A stretch of DNA of 64,000 nt, taken from contig JABDQH010000075.1 of NCBI GenBank assembly GCA_013042375.1, positions 1 to 64,000 of the forward strand, read 5' to 3'. This document shows positions 25,761-34,117 of this stretch, one piece after another. The notes under the pieces were generated by a model, which made no database searches, had not been told where the DNA came from, and was given only the letters and a program-made list of their open reading frames with translations. The DNA is from Woeseiaceae bacterium. Lineage in GTDB: Bacteria; Pseudomonadota; Gammaproteobacteria; Steroidobacterales; Woeseiaceae. How positions within the stretch are numbered: the stretch's first letter is position 1; every line of letters begins with the position of its first letter. The position numbers and the translations under genes were made by a program.

Positions 25761-27266
25761 TTAAAGTTCCATCGCCATTTCGACGCGACGGTCGAGGGTA
25801 TCCGCGGTGGTCAGCAGGGAGGCGGCAATTGTGACCACGACCGCGGCTGCCATGACGAAAACGTACCAGGGCACGCCCCCCGGCCAGGCGAAGTCGGCAA
25901 GCCCGAACCTGTTGAGCAGCTCGATCGTAACGCCGCCGACGGTGGCCAGTAGTGCGGCCAGCATGCCCGTCATCACGCCCCGGCCAGTAGCACCCTTCCA
26001 CAGTAGCCCGACGATGAAGATCGGGAACGTGGCCGCGGCCAGCGTGCCGAATCCATAGGTGCCGAGGATGGCCACCATGTCTCCGCTTACCGAGGCGAAA
26101 CCAATGGCTGCGACCCCCATAACCGACATCGCGATGCGCGAGACGGTCACCTGCCGGGCCGCGCTGAACGTGACGCCGAGCGATCCCGGCAGGTCACGGG
26201 ACACAATATTGCCGGCAAGCGACAGGAAGAGGCTCGAGGTGGACAACGCGGCGGCCAGCACGGCCGGGTATACGAACAGCTGGGCGACGAGGCCGAGATA
26301 GTCCGCAACCTTGAACACTGCCTTGTCGGGGTGATCGATCTCGACCAGGCCGTTGGCAACCAGGTAAATGGCGCAGTAGCCGATGGCCATCACCATCATG
26401 CCGGTGATCATGTTGGTGCTCACCGCGTAAATTGACAGCTTCGGCAGCTCGCGCGGATCCCGGAGCATCATTACTCGTGTCAGCACCTGGGGCTGGCACA
26501 TAATGCCGAGGGTGGGCAGCATGACCCAGGCGAAGGAGTAAGCGCCGGGCAGGCTGCCCCAGGCGGTCATTGCTGACGGATCCAGGCCCGCCGCCGCGCC
26601 CTGCGGACCCGAAATGGCTTCAAGCACGGGCCCGAAGCCTCCGGTCACGACGAAAAACGCGATCGCAAAGATCAGGCCGGCCAGGACGATGACGAATCCC
26701 TGGAAGGCCTGGGTCAGGATGCCCCCGATTTCGCCGCTGAGCACGGTGTAGGCGATGAGGATGGCAAAAATCACCACGCTGATGACGAGCTTGTTCCACT
26801 CGAACAGGTTTTCGAACAGCTTGGCGCATGCCTCAACCTGGGCTGAGAGGTACATCGCACAGCCGATGAACAACATCAGCGAAAGGATCAGCTTGATGCC
26901 TCGATGGCCGTTGAAGCGCAGGTCCGACAGGTCGCCCAGGCTGGCGACGGTGCCAATCTCGGCCATGGCCCGCACCTTCTTGCCGATCACCAGGTAGCCG
27001 AATACAAAGCCGGGCGCCGCGAACATGAACAGCAGGATCGTGTTGCCGGTGCTGTACACCAGCCCCGGCACACCCACTACCGCGAAGGCGCTGCCAACGG
27101 CGGCCATGGTGGCGAGGCCGACGGTGAGCGGGCCGAAGATCTTTGCGCCGCCGAAAAACGCCTCGGGTGAGGTGACCTTCTTTTTCGCCCACAGGCCGAT
27201 GCCGAAGGAAATGGCCAGGACCGAGAAGGACGAGGCCAGGATCAGGTATTTGGCCCATTCGCTCAT
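25761..27266 (-). CDS. Sodium:solute symporter (SSS family)
   Basis: A 501-residue, about 13-helix transporter. GGAKIFGPLTVGLATMAAVGSAFAVVGVPGLVY near the N-terminus, the SSS core (FKVADYLGLVAQLFVYPAVLAAALSTSSLFLSLAGN) and TYGFGTLAAATFPIFIVGLLWKGATGRG identify the family, with resemblance to the acetate/ActP and pantothenate branches. It probably imports an organic acid with sodium. Its ATG overlaps the stop of the upstream small membrane protein (ATGA), suggesting a two-part transporter. The substrate cannot be read from sequence. Confidence 0.88.
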   Translation of the reverse strand: MSEWAKYLILASSFSVLAISFGIGLWAKKKVTSPEAFFGGAKIFGPLTVGLATMAAVGSAFAVVGVPGLVYSTGNTILLFMFAAPGFVFGYLVIGKKVRAMAEIGTVASLGDLSDLRFNGHRGIKLILSLMLFIGCAMYLSAQVEACAKLFENLFEWNKLVISVVIFAILIAYTVLSGEIGGILTQAFQGFVIVLAGLIFAIAFFVVTGGFGPVLEAISGPQGAAAGLDPSAMTAWGSLPGAYSFAWVMLPTLGIMCQPQVLTRVMMLRDPRELPKLSIYAVSTNMITGMMVMAIGYCAIYLVANGLVEIDHPDKAVFKVADYLGLVAQLFVYPAVLAAALSTSSLFLSLAGNIVSRDLPGSLGVTFSAARQVTVSRIAMSVMGVAAIGFASVSGDMVAILGTYGFGTLAAATFPIFIVGLLWKGATGRGVMTGMLAALLATVGGVTIELLNRFGLADFAWPGGVPWYVFVMAAAVVVTIAASLLTTADTLDRRVEMAMEL

Positions 27267-27724
27267 TCCCGGCCCTCCCGGTCTTCACCTTCATCCGTGC
27301 CGTGCACGCGGCGCAGGAATTCGTCCCAACGCTCCTGCGACAGCCAGCGATCCTTGACCGCCTCGAAACCGAAACCCATCAGCAGTGTTGGCACGATCCA
27401 GAACAGGACGACGATGGCGGCGAAGGAGGGGTGAAAACCGAATATTGTGAATGCAGGTTCGCGCCCGGCATAGAGCTCCGCGAAGTGGTTGCCCAGCCAG
27501 AACGCGGCCGCCCACATCACGAGCCAGACGAGGGAAGGAAACGCGACCAGCCTGAGGTCGAACCGCCCCTTGTGCGAGGTACCCAGCACGCCGTAAACGA
27601 GTAACAGGCCAAGAAGCGCGTAGAGTCCTGCCAACCAGTGCCCGGCGCCGGCCAGCCCGACCATCGCAAGCCACAGCAAGCCGCTGATGCTCATGAGGAG
27701 CGTTTCTGTTTTTCCCTTGTTCAT
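27263..27724 (-). CDS. Small membrane protein paired with the symporter
   Basis: A 153-residue protein with four hydrophobic segments (MSISGLLWLAMVGLAGAGHWLAGLYALLGLLL, then LVAFPSLVWLVMWAAAFWLG, and AAIVVLFWIVPTLLMGFGFEA) and a charged, acidic C-terminal tail (HGTDEGEDREGRE). GAGGAACA precedes ATG 27724. Small partner proteins (DUF485, DUF4212) are known for SSS transporters. This one occupies the same place and overlaps the symporter gene, but I do not recognise its family. Confidence 0.7.
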   Translation of the reverse strand: MNKGKTETLLMSISGLLWLAMVGLAGAGHWLAGLYALLGLLLVYGVLGTSHKGRFDLRLVAFPSLVWLVMWAAAFWLGNHFAELYAGREPAFTIFGFHPSFAAIVVLFWIVPTLLMGFGFEAVKDRWLSQERWDEFLRRVHGTDEGEDREGRE

Positions 27725-27772
27725 TGTTCCTCTACTGACGTGCGGTGTTCCTGCAGCGAACGATTCCCTGCA

Positions 27773-28534
27773 CTAACTACGCAGCCTGTAACCCGTCTTG
27801 AAGATCCAGCGCACGACGAGCAGGCAGGCGATCAGAAACGCCAGCGTCATTGCCAGGCTCAGCGCGACGCTGACGTCGGCATTCTCGTAGAACGCCCAGC
27901 GCATCCCGCTGATCAGGTAGACGACAGGATTGAACAGGCTGATCGTCTGCCATGCTTCCGGCAGCATGCTGATTGAGTAGAACGTGCCGCCCAAAAACGT
28001 CAGCGGCATGATGACGAGTATCGGCACGATCGTGAGCTTCTCCCAACCGTCGGCCCAGATGCCGAGTATAAAACCGAACAGGCAGAACGACACCGACGTC
28101 AACACGAGGAACGTCGCTACTGCAAACGGGTGGGCGATATTGAGGTCGACGAAGAAACTCGCCGTGATGAGGATGATCGAACCGATGATGATCGACTTGG
28201 TAGCCGCGGCGCCGACGTACCCAAGTACGACTTCGGGGTATGAGACAGGCGCCGACAACACTTCGAAGATGGTGCCCGTGAACTTCGGGAAGTAGATCGC
28301 AAACGACGAGTTGGAGATGCTCTCGGTCATGATCGCCAGCATCATCAGCCCGGGGACGATGAATGCGCCGTAGCTGACACCGTCGATCTCGGTAATCCTC
28401 GAGCCGATGGCCGCGCCGAAGATTACGAAATACAGCGACGTCGACAACACCGGCGCGACGATACTCTGCACGGCTGTCCTGAACATGCGCGCCATTTCGA
28501 ACTTGTATATGGCCTGGACTGCATGGAAGTTCAT
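27773..28534 (-). CDS. ABC-2 type transporter permease
   Basis: A 253-residue protein with six hydrophobic segments. [55 protein letters not shown] and [40 protein letters not shown] are typical of NodJ/DrrB-like ABC-2 permeases. It forms an exporter with the ATPase encoded directly upstream, one base away. Function is probably export of a lipid, polysaccharide or small hydrophobic compound; the cargo is unknown. Confidence 0.88.
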   Translation of the reverse strand: MNFHAVQAIYKFEMARMFRTAVQSIVAPVLSTSLYFVIFGAAIGSRITEIDGVSYGAFIVPGLMMLAIMTESISNSSFAIYFPKFTGTIFEVLSAPVSYPEVVLGYVGAAATKSIIIGSIILITASFFVDLNIAHPFAVATFLVLTSVSFCLFGFILGIWADGWEKLTIVPILVIMPLTFLGGTFYSISMLPEAWQTISLFNPVVYLISGMRWAFYENADVSVALSLAMTLAFLIACLLVVRWIFKTGYRLRS

Positions 28535-28535
28535 A

Positions 28536-29456
28536 TCAGCGGTGCACCAGGTCGACGAATATTTCCTCGAGCGAACTCTGCGAGGTCTCGAGGTCATTGA
28601 AGTGCACGCCCGCATTGCGCAGGTCACTCAGCAATGCAGTGATACCGGTGTGCTCGCTCTTGGTGTCATACGAATACACGAGATCGTATCCGTCACCGCC
28701 GATCGCGAGGCCACGGCCGGACAGTGCGGAGGGGATCGCATCGAGCGGCTCGCTCAGGTGCAGCGTCAGGTGTTTCTTGCCCATCTCCCTCATGAGCCGG
28801 TCTTTTTCTTCCACGAGGATCAGCTCGCCGTGATTGATCACCCCGACCCTTTCGGCAAGCTGTTCGGCTTCCTCGATGTAGTGCGTCGTCAGGATCACGG
28901 TCACGCCCTCTTCGCGCAGCCCGCGGACGATGTTCCACATGTCCTGGCGCAGCTCGACGTCGACGCCCGCCGTCGGTTCGTCCAGGAACAGCACATCGGG
29001 CTCGTGCGAGAGGGCCTTGGCGATGAGCACGCGACGCTTCATACCGCCGGACAACGTCATGTTCATCGTGTCCTTCTTGTCCCAGAGCGACAACGAACGC
29101 AGCACTTTCTCGATGTGATCGGGATTGGGCGACTTGCCGAACAGGCCGCGGCTGAAGCTCACCGTGTTCCACACCGTCTCGAAGGACTCGTTCGGTGTCT
29201 CCTGCGGAACGAGCCCGATCTTCGCACGCGTTACGCGAAACTCGTCGATGATATCGTGGCCATCGACGAGCACTTTGCCACTCGTAGGATTGACGATGCC
29301 GCAAACGATACTGATGATCGTCGTCTTGCCTGCGCCATTCGGCCCGAGCAGGGCAAAGATCTCACCGCGCCTGATCTCGAGGTCGACGTTCTTGAGCGCC
29401 TCGAAACCGCCGGCATACGTTTTGTTGAGTCCTGTTATAGAGATTATTGCGGACAT
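28536..29456 (-). CDS. ABC-2 transporter ATP-binding protein
   Basis: A 306-residue ATPase. Walker A is [14 protein letters not shown], the signature is [21 protein letters not shown], Walker B is [12 protein letters not shown], and the H-loop is [16 protein letters not shown]. The C-terminal ~80 residues form the extra domain of the NodI/DrrA type. I chose ATG 29456 ([14 protein letters not shown]); a TTG three codons earlier is possible. Its stop is one base before the permease start, so both form one exporter. Confidence 0.9.
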   Translation of the reverse strand: MSAIISITGLNKTYAGGFEALKNVDLEIRRGEIFALLGPNGAGKTTIISIVCGIVNPTSGKVLVDGHDIIDEFRVTRAKIGLVPQETPNESFETVWNTVSFSRGLFGKSPNPDHIEKVLRSLSLWDKKDTMNMTLSGGMKRRVLIAKALSHEPDVLFLDEPTAGVDVELRQDMWNIVRGLREEGVTVILTTHYIEEAEQLAERVGVINHGELILVEEKDRLMREMGKKHLTLHLSEPLDAIPSALSGRGLAIGGDGYDLVYSYDTKSEHTGITALLSDLRNAGVHFNDLETSQSSLEEIFVDLVHR

Positions 29457-29493
29457 GGGTCGCAATCATACGACAATCACGACCAGGCGAAGG

Positions 29494-30525
29494 TCACAAC
29501 TTACGGCCCGCCAGCGCGTCCATCGTTGCCTTGATCACTTCGACCTGGGGCCCGGCTTGCGTCGCGTAGCCGTCTTCCGTGTAGCCCCACCAGTCCCAGC
29601 AGCCCATCGGATTGAGCGGCGCAATCTTGCTGCTCGCAACCTGCGGATAGAGGATGAGTAACCGATTTGCTTCGGCCCACTCGTTGTACCCGGCGCCAGC
29701 CGCAAACGCGTCGCCGATGTATTCGGCCGATTGCAGGCAGCCGTGCAGAGCCACATGCAGACCACAAGCTTCGCCGGCTGCGCAGGACTCGGGCACGTAG
29801 AGAAGCGCGTGATCGAGCATGGTCGCATCGTCTGCGCCTGGCTGCGGAACATCCTTCAGCTCACCGGCCGCGGCGACCCCCGGCTCGAGTTCGCCATAGA
29901 TCGCCGCCAGCAGCTCACCGGCTGCGTCGTAGTCGCAGGCGTTCAGGTACGGCGATGCCATCTCGTTGCAGGTGACCCCGGTTTTCAGCGTCGGGAAGCC
30001 GTGCGTGGCCTCGACGTCGCCGACGTACTTGATGGATTCTTGCGGCATGAATTCTGCGTAGAAGGCAATAGCCGCCTGCGAGACCGGTTCTGCAACGGCT
30101 TCGTCCAGAGTCGCGTGGAATATCCATGCGCGGTCGTCCGCGAGATTGGCCAGCGAATCGACTGCGCCATCGGCTTCGGCCTGCTTCGCGGCCGCAATCA
30201 GTTGCGCGTTGCCAATATCGCCGCCTTTCATACAGGGACCGAGTCCGCGCTTCATGGAACCCTGGGCGCAGTACCAGGGGCCGCCCGACAGCAGGGCAAC
30301 GCCGTTGAACAACGACGAGTGCGCAACGTGCAGTTGCGTCGCCATCATCGCACCCGAGGAGAGGCCCGAAACGCTGATGCGACTGGCATCGACGTTGTAA
30401 GTGATGCTCTCTGTCGGCTCGGCCGGTTCCTCGGTGCCGCAGGCACTGATCAGGATTGCGGCGAGCGGCAAAAATCCGCGCGCGCGCATCAGGGCACCGT
30501 GGCTGGCGTCGTCGGCTTGTGTCAT
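29494..30525 (-). CDS. PHB depolymerase-like esterase lipoprotein
   Basis: A 343-residue lipoprotein. The lipobox ILISAC ends the signal and is followed by a TEEPAEPTES linker. The depolymerase domain has ISVSGLSSGAMMATQLHVAHS with the nucleophile Ser in GLSSG, LLSGGPWYCAQGS, a likely base His in VEATHGFPT, and the second half LHVALHGCLQSAEYIGDAF and CWDWWGYTEDGYATQ. Relatives cleave short-chain polyhydroxyalkanoate or other polyesters; the anchoring suggests periplasmic or surface action. ATG 30525 has GGAGGA seven bases upstream, although it places twelve polar residues before the signal core; ATG 30489 is an alternative. Confidence 0.82.
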   Translation of the reverse strand: MTQADDASHGALMRARGFLPLAAILISACGTEEPAEPTESITYNVDASRISVSGLSSGAMMATQLHVAHSSLFNGVALLSGGPWYCAQGSMKRGLGPCMKGGDIGNAQLIAAAKQAEADGAVDSLANLADDRAWIFHATLDEAVAEPVSQAAIAFYAEFMPQESIKYVGDVEATHGFPTLKTGVTCNEMASPYLNACDYDAAGELLAAIYGELEPGVAAAGELKDVPQPGADDATMLDHALLYVPESCAAGEACGLHVALHGCLQSAEYIGDAFAAGAGYNEWAEANRLLILYPQVASSKIAPLNPMGCWDWWGYTEDGYATQAGPQVEVIKATMDALAGRKL

Positions 30526-30546
30526 GTCTGCTTCCTCCTTCTGCAC

Positions 30547-30636
30547 CTATCCCAGAGCGTCTGTGTACTGCTTGCGAAGCTCCCGCTTGAGTATCTTGCC
30601 ATTCGGATTGCGAGGCAACTCGGCGATGAGCACGGT
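30547..30636 (-). pseudogene. Remnant of the C-terminus of an acyl-CoA synthetase
   Basis: The minus strand just upstream of the depolymerase-like gene encodes TVLIAELPRNPNGKILK followed by RELRKQYTDALG and a TAG stop at 30549-30547. This is the classical end of ANL acyl-CoA synthetases, with the catalytic Lys in PNGKILKREL. Upstream of about 30636 the frame stays open but no longer resembles the family, and it runs into the divergent lipoprotein gene. The rest of the synthetase is therefore gone and only about 29 codons remain. It probably marks a deletion or rearrangement junction. Confidence 0.75.
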
Positions 30637-30740
30637 GCCCGCGATGCAGATATTAATCAGCCAATCCACAGGTACTTCGCCGCGAGTTGGACTATTCTGG
30701 GATTGTGCTGCCCTGTGCACAGACCGGTGAGGGAAGAACG

Positions 30741-31472
30741 ATGAGCGCGAAACTACGATCGATCGGCGGCGCCCTGTTGATGCTCGTGATTATCCCGATA
30801 GTCGCAGGCCTGCTAGCCTGTATGCCGGTTCCGATCGGCAACCCCGAGCGTAGCCGCATTGACAGCGATCTGAGCGGTATCTGGATCGTGGAATCTGAGG
30901 GCGATGCCGGCAGCCTGTACCTGTTCCAGCCCTGGGACAAGCGCACATGGCTCGTTGTTGGCGCGAGGCTCGAGGAGGCCCGCGGGTACGACGGCGAGGA
31001 ACTGGATCCCGAGACTGCGGAAGATGCTGCCGATGTATTGCGGGAAACACGCGTCGGAGCCGGTGGAGTCACGTCGCCGAACACGGTGCTTTACAAGGCC
31101 TGGCTGACGAAACTCGGCGGCGTGCAGTTCATGACGTGGGAGCCCATGGGTGGCCTCAACGAGGACGGCTCGCACCAGCCGGAGTACTGGTTCGTCTGGC
31201 GCGTCGACAAGGTTGATGGCGATCGTTTCACGCTCCGGATGGTCTCGTCCGAGCATGAGATATTCGACGACATCGTGAAGCCGAAAGAAAACGAGGGGGA
31301 GGACTACGTCCGCGCCACGCGCCGCAAGTGGGAGCGGGCGCTCGCCAAAGTCGCCAGGGACGTCGACGACGAGGACCTGTACTCGGAGGCTGCGGACTTC
31401 GTGCGGCTGCCCCAAGACGTTCTCGAGGAGGCGTCTGAGCTGTTCCGGGAAGTCATTGCGTTCGACGAGTAG
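30741..31472 (+). CDS. Predicted lipoprotein of unknown function
   Basis: A 243-residue protein starting MSAKLRSIGGALLMLV with GAGGGAAGA before ATG 30741. The signal ends in a lipobox, VAGLLAC. The mature part begins with ERSRIDSDLSGIWIVESEGDAGSLYLFQPWD and contains WLTKLGGVQFMTWEP and EYWFVWRVDKVDGDRFTLRMV, suggesting a small beta-rich (lipocalin-like) domain with an acidic helical tail. I do not recognise a named family. It lies eight bases before the Lgt-like gene, so the two form a unit. Confidence 0.75.
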   Translation: MSAKLRSIGGALLMLVIIPIVAGLLACMPVPIGNPERSRIDSDLSGIWIVESEGDAGSLYLFQPWDKRTWLVVGARLEEARGYDGEELDPETAEDAADVLRETRVGAGGVTSPNTVLYKAWLTKLGGVQFMTWEPMGGLNEDGSHQPEYWFVWRVDKVDGDRFTLRMVSSEHEIFDDIVKPKENEGEDYVRATRRKWERALAKVARDVDDEDLYSEAADFVRLPQDVLEEASELFREVIAFDE

Positions 31473-31480
31473 GGAACGGC

Positions 31481-32326
31481 ATGTACTCGAATTTTTCGCA
31501 AACAGACTGGGTGACGCCGTTCGGCCTGATCTTCATCCTGGCGACCTTCGTGGCCTGGTACTGGGCGCGTCGCAATGCGTCGAGCGTCGATGTCGATCCA
31601 TCGCACGTCGACCTGATTGTGCCTCTCACGATCGTCGCCGGCATTTTCGGCGGAACGGTGCTCGCCTGGCTCATGCCGATGGACCACATGGTTGCGGGCG
31701 AGGCGATGAATCACGGACCGCGGGTTCGGCTATTCGGCATGCTCGGAACGGGCGCGATCGGCCTGTTCATCTACAGCCGTATCGCGGGCCTTGCGTTCTC
31801 ACGCATGCTCGATGTGTTTGCCCTGCCGACGCTGGCCGGTCTTGCTACACACCGCGTCGGCTGTTTCCTCGCGGGCTGCTGCTGGGGCGATATCGCGGGT
31901 GCAGCCGAGGTCGGTGACCTGGCCGCGCAGGTGCAAACGACGTCGATATTGCAGGGCGTCGGCGGCCTTGTGCAGTACCCGCCGGGCAGCCTGCCCTTCG
32001 ATCAACACGTGGCGCTGGGTCTGATCGGGCAGGGCGCGCCCGCGTCGCTGCCGGTCTATCCTGTGCAGCTTTATGAGGCCGCACTGCTCGTGGCGATGAT
32101 TCTTGTGCTGTCGCGCGTGCGCTGGCGACGCGCACCTCGCGGCACGCTTGCCGTACTCGCAATATTCTCGTACGCGCTGCTGCGGTTTGTCATCGAGTAC
32201 CTGCGCGCGGACGGGCACCTGGTCATGGGCAACCTGACCGTGACGCAGCTGCAGTGCATCGTTCTCGCGCTGATCATCCTGTCGCTGCCGCGACTGCGCG
32301 GGCGCCTCGCGATGCGCGGCGCGTAG
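31481..32326 (+). CDS. Lgt-like (prolipoprotein diacylglyceryl transferase family) membrane protein
   Basis: A 281-residue, about seven-helix protein. HRVGCFLAGCCWGD corresponds to the Lgt signature region (GRxGNFxNxE in true Lgt) but has a Cys pair. VYPVQLYEA and LLRFVIEYLRAD match the QLYE and RFxxExxR elements of the family. The changed signature argues that this is a paralogue, not the essential Lgt. The lipoprotein gene directly upstream may be its partner, by context only. GGGAACGGC precedes ATG 31481. Confidence 0.78.
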   Translation: MYSNFSQTDWVTPFGLIFILATFVAWYWARRNASSVDVDPSHVDLIVPLTIVAGIFGGTVLAWLMPMDHMVAGEAMNHGPRVRLFGMLGTGAIGLFIYSRIAGLAFSRMLDVFALPTLAGLATHRVGCFLAGCCWGDIAGAAEVGDLAAQVQTTSILQGVGGLVQYPPGSLPFDQHVALGLIGQGAPASLPVYPVQLYEAALLVAMILVLSRVRWRRAPRGTLAVLAIFSYALLRFVIEYLRADGHLVMGNLTVTQLQCIVLALIILSLPRLRGRLAMRGA

Positions 32327-32335
32327 CGCCGATAC

Positions 32336-32521
32336 TCACCTGCGCTGGGGCCTCATGATCTCCTCGAAGGTCTCTTTGCGCTCGCAGGAGCACGCCTCTT
32401 CCTTGCCGTACTTTTTCGTGCAGATGAGTGCACGCCCGGGCGGGCAGAGTCGTGTGTCCCCTTCGCCGTCGCCTTGCGGCATCGACTGGCAGCCGGCGGC
32501 TCCCAGGAACAGGATCGTCAT
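32336..32521 (-). CDS. Tiny Cys-rich lipoprotein coupled to the M64 peptidase
   Basis: A 61-residue protein: MTILFLGAAGC is a signal with a lipobox-like end, followed by CPPGRALICTKKYGK and EEACSCERKETFEE with four further Cys. Its ATG overlaps the stop of the M64 peptidase gene (ATGA), so translation is coupled. No family recognised. The cysteines could form disulfides in the periplasm. Confidence 0.65.
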   Translation of the reverse strand: MTILFLGAAGCQSMPQGDGEGDTRLCPPGRALICTKKYGKEEACSCERKETFEEIMRPQRR

Positions 32522-33915
32522 TGCGACAGGGAATACTCGTCGATCACTTTTTCTATTGCTTCTTTGCATACGACACAAAAGTCCGTGGTTCGCGTAAACA
32601 TGAGGCAGTTCTGCTCGGGCCGGAAATAGCCTTCGGCCTGGTAGTTGCCGCCCTCGAAGGCGCCGACTACACCTTTCTGACCGGAACGGTCGAACAAGGT
32701 TTCGACGAACACCTGATTATCCTCGAACAGCCTGTTCATATCGGCCTCGGGCACGTCGGCTTCACGCATCTCCCGGCGAATCTTCTGGTAGGCCAGCGAG
32801 TGTTTCTCGAACTCCGCTTTCGGCCATTGCGTCGGCAACGGCGTGTTCGGGAGGACATGGTGTTTCCACTTGAGATTATCAGGGTCGAGCAGGGCGCTCA
32901 CGTTCGGCTCGTAAGGTTCGATGATGACGTCCGGCGCCTCGTAGGCGACCGAGCTCGTGTAGTACTCGTCGGCGAGCCCCGCGAAATGATGGCCGAACTC
33001 GTGGACGAACAGATAAGGCGCCCACTCGCTGTTCGCCGCGGCCGTGCTGAACAGCCCGTAGATGCCGCCGCCGCCATAGACTTCCGTGTTCGTCAGAATC
33101 TCGATGAAGTCGTAGGGCGCCGACGAGGCAATACGCCGCATCGACTTGTTGTCGAAGGTCAGTATGTAGCGCTCGGAACGAAATGCGTCGTAGGTGGCGC
33201 CGATGGGCGAATCCCGGAACGTCCCCGTCGACGGCCGCGACACGCCGGACTGCCTGGCCGGCGGGGCGAGCGCCCAGACGTTGAAGTCGTTCTTGCGCTC
33301 TTTGAAAGGCGAGGTTGCGAACAGGACAGCGGCCAGTTCCCTTGCCTTCGCGACGAACGCCTCGTGCTCCTGGGCGGTGTAGCCGTCGCCCATGAGCAGG
33401 AGGTCGACGCTGGTTGCCGGATCGCCGCCTTTGTGAATCGCGACGACGTTGTCGGCGTACATGGCGGATTCGCGATGTACTAGTACGTCGGCGGGATCGA
33501 GTTTGATGCGCCACACTTCCTCGAAGTCGTTACGCGCATCGCGTTTCCGGATGACCAGTTCGAAGATCGCGTCCTGCGCCGGAAAGCGCACGGATTCGTG
33601 GAAGGAACGATTGATCTCGCGCGATTCGCCCGTCGTTTCCCATTCGCCATAAATGCTGCTGAAACTGCGTGACCAGGCGACGTCGCCGCTCGCCGGATCG
33701 ACGATCTCGAACAGGTACTTGCCGCGGTTGGTCTTGTCATGCGGCTGCGCCATGTTGCCGGTCCACGGCAAGGGTTCGACGACGACCTGGTCGAGCGAGA
33801 ACATCTCGGTGTCGTGATTGCCGCTGTGGAAATAGTCGACGCGCATCGTGGCAGGCGCGTCGGCACAGGCGGCGGAGAAAGCAAACAACGATAGGACGAG
33901 CAGCGCGGCTCTCAT
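32518..33915 (-). CDS. Secreted peptidase of the M64 (IgA peptidase-like) family
   Basis: A 465-residue protein with a signal peptide at residues 1-19 (LLVLSLFAFSAACADA; the Cys could also be a lipid anchor). An N-terminal beta domain (~25-145) precedes the catalytic domain. It starts VDLLLMGDGYTAQEHEAFVAKA and contains the zinc motif HEFGHHFAGLADEY (residues 305-318), of the HExxHxxGxxD type that defines M64. Four C-terminal Cys (NCLMFTRTTDFCVVCKE) are seen. It degrades proteins outside the cytoplasm. The start is ATG 33915, giving the signal peptide. A small Cys-rich lipoprotein is encoded in overlap downstream. Confidence 0.9.
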   Translation of the reverse strand: MRAALLVLSLFAFSAACADAPATMRVDYFHSGNHDTEMFSLDQVVVEPLPWTGNMAQPHDKTNRGKYLFEIVDPASGDVAWSRSFSSIYGEWETTGESREINRSFHESVRFPAQDAIFELVIRKRDARNDFEEVWRIKLDPADVLVHRESAMYADNVVAIHKGGDPATSVDLLLMGDGYTAQEHEAFVAKARELAAVLFATSPFKERKNDFNVWALAPPARQSGVSRPSTGTFRDSPIGATYDAFRSERYILTFDNKSMRRIASSAPYDFIEILTNTEVYGGGGIYGLFSTAAANSEWAPYLFVHEFGHHFAGLADEYYTSSVAYEAPDVIIEPYEPNVSALLDPDNLKWKHHVLPNTPLPTQWPKAEFEKHSLAYQKIRREMREADVPEADMNRLFEDNQVFVETLFDRSGQKGVVGAFEGGNYQAEGYFRPEQNCLMFTRTTDFCVVCKEAIEKVIDEYSLSQ

Positions 33916-34117
33916 GACGTGTCTCTCGGTACGGATGTCATCACGAAAGTATACTGCACGCACGTCCGTGCACTACCTGTATACCGAAATCGCGATCGGG
34001 CGACCTTGCAGCAGACATCGTGCCCCGCAGCGTCTGGCATCGACGAGGATATTTGAGAGCCAGGGCACGGTGCCGTCGATGAGATCGGCCTAGAATCCGG
34101 TTCTTCGTCGTCCATGA

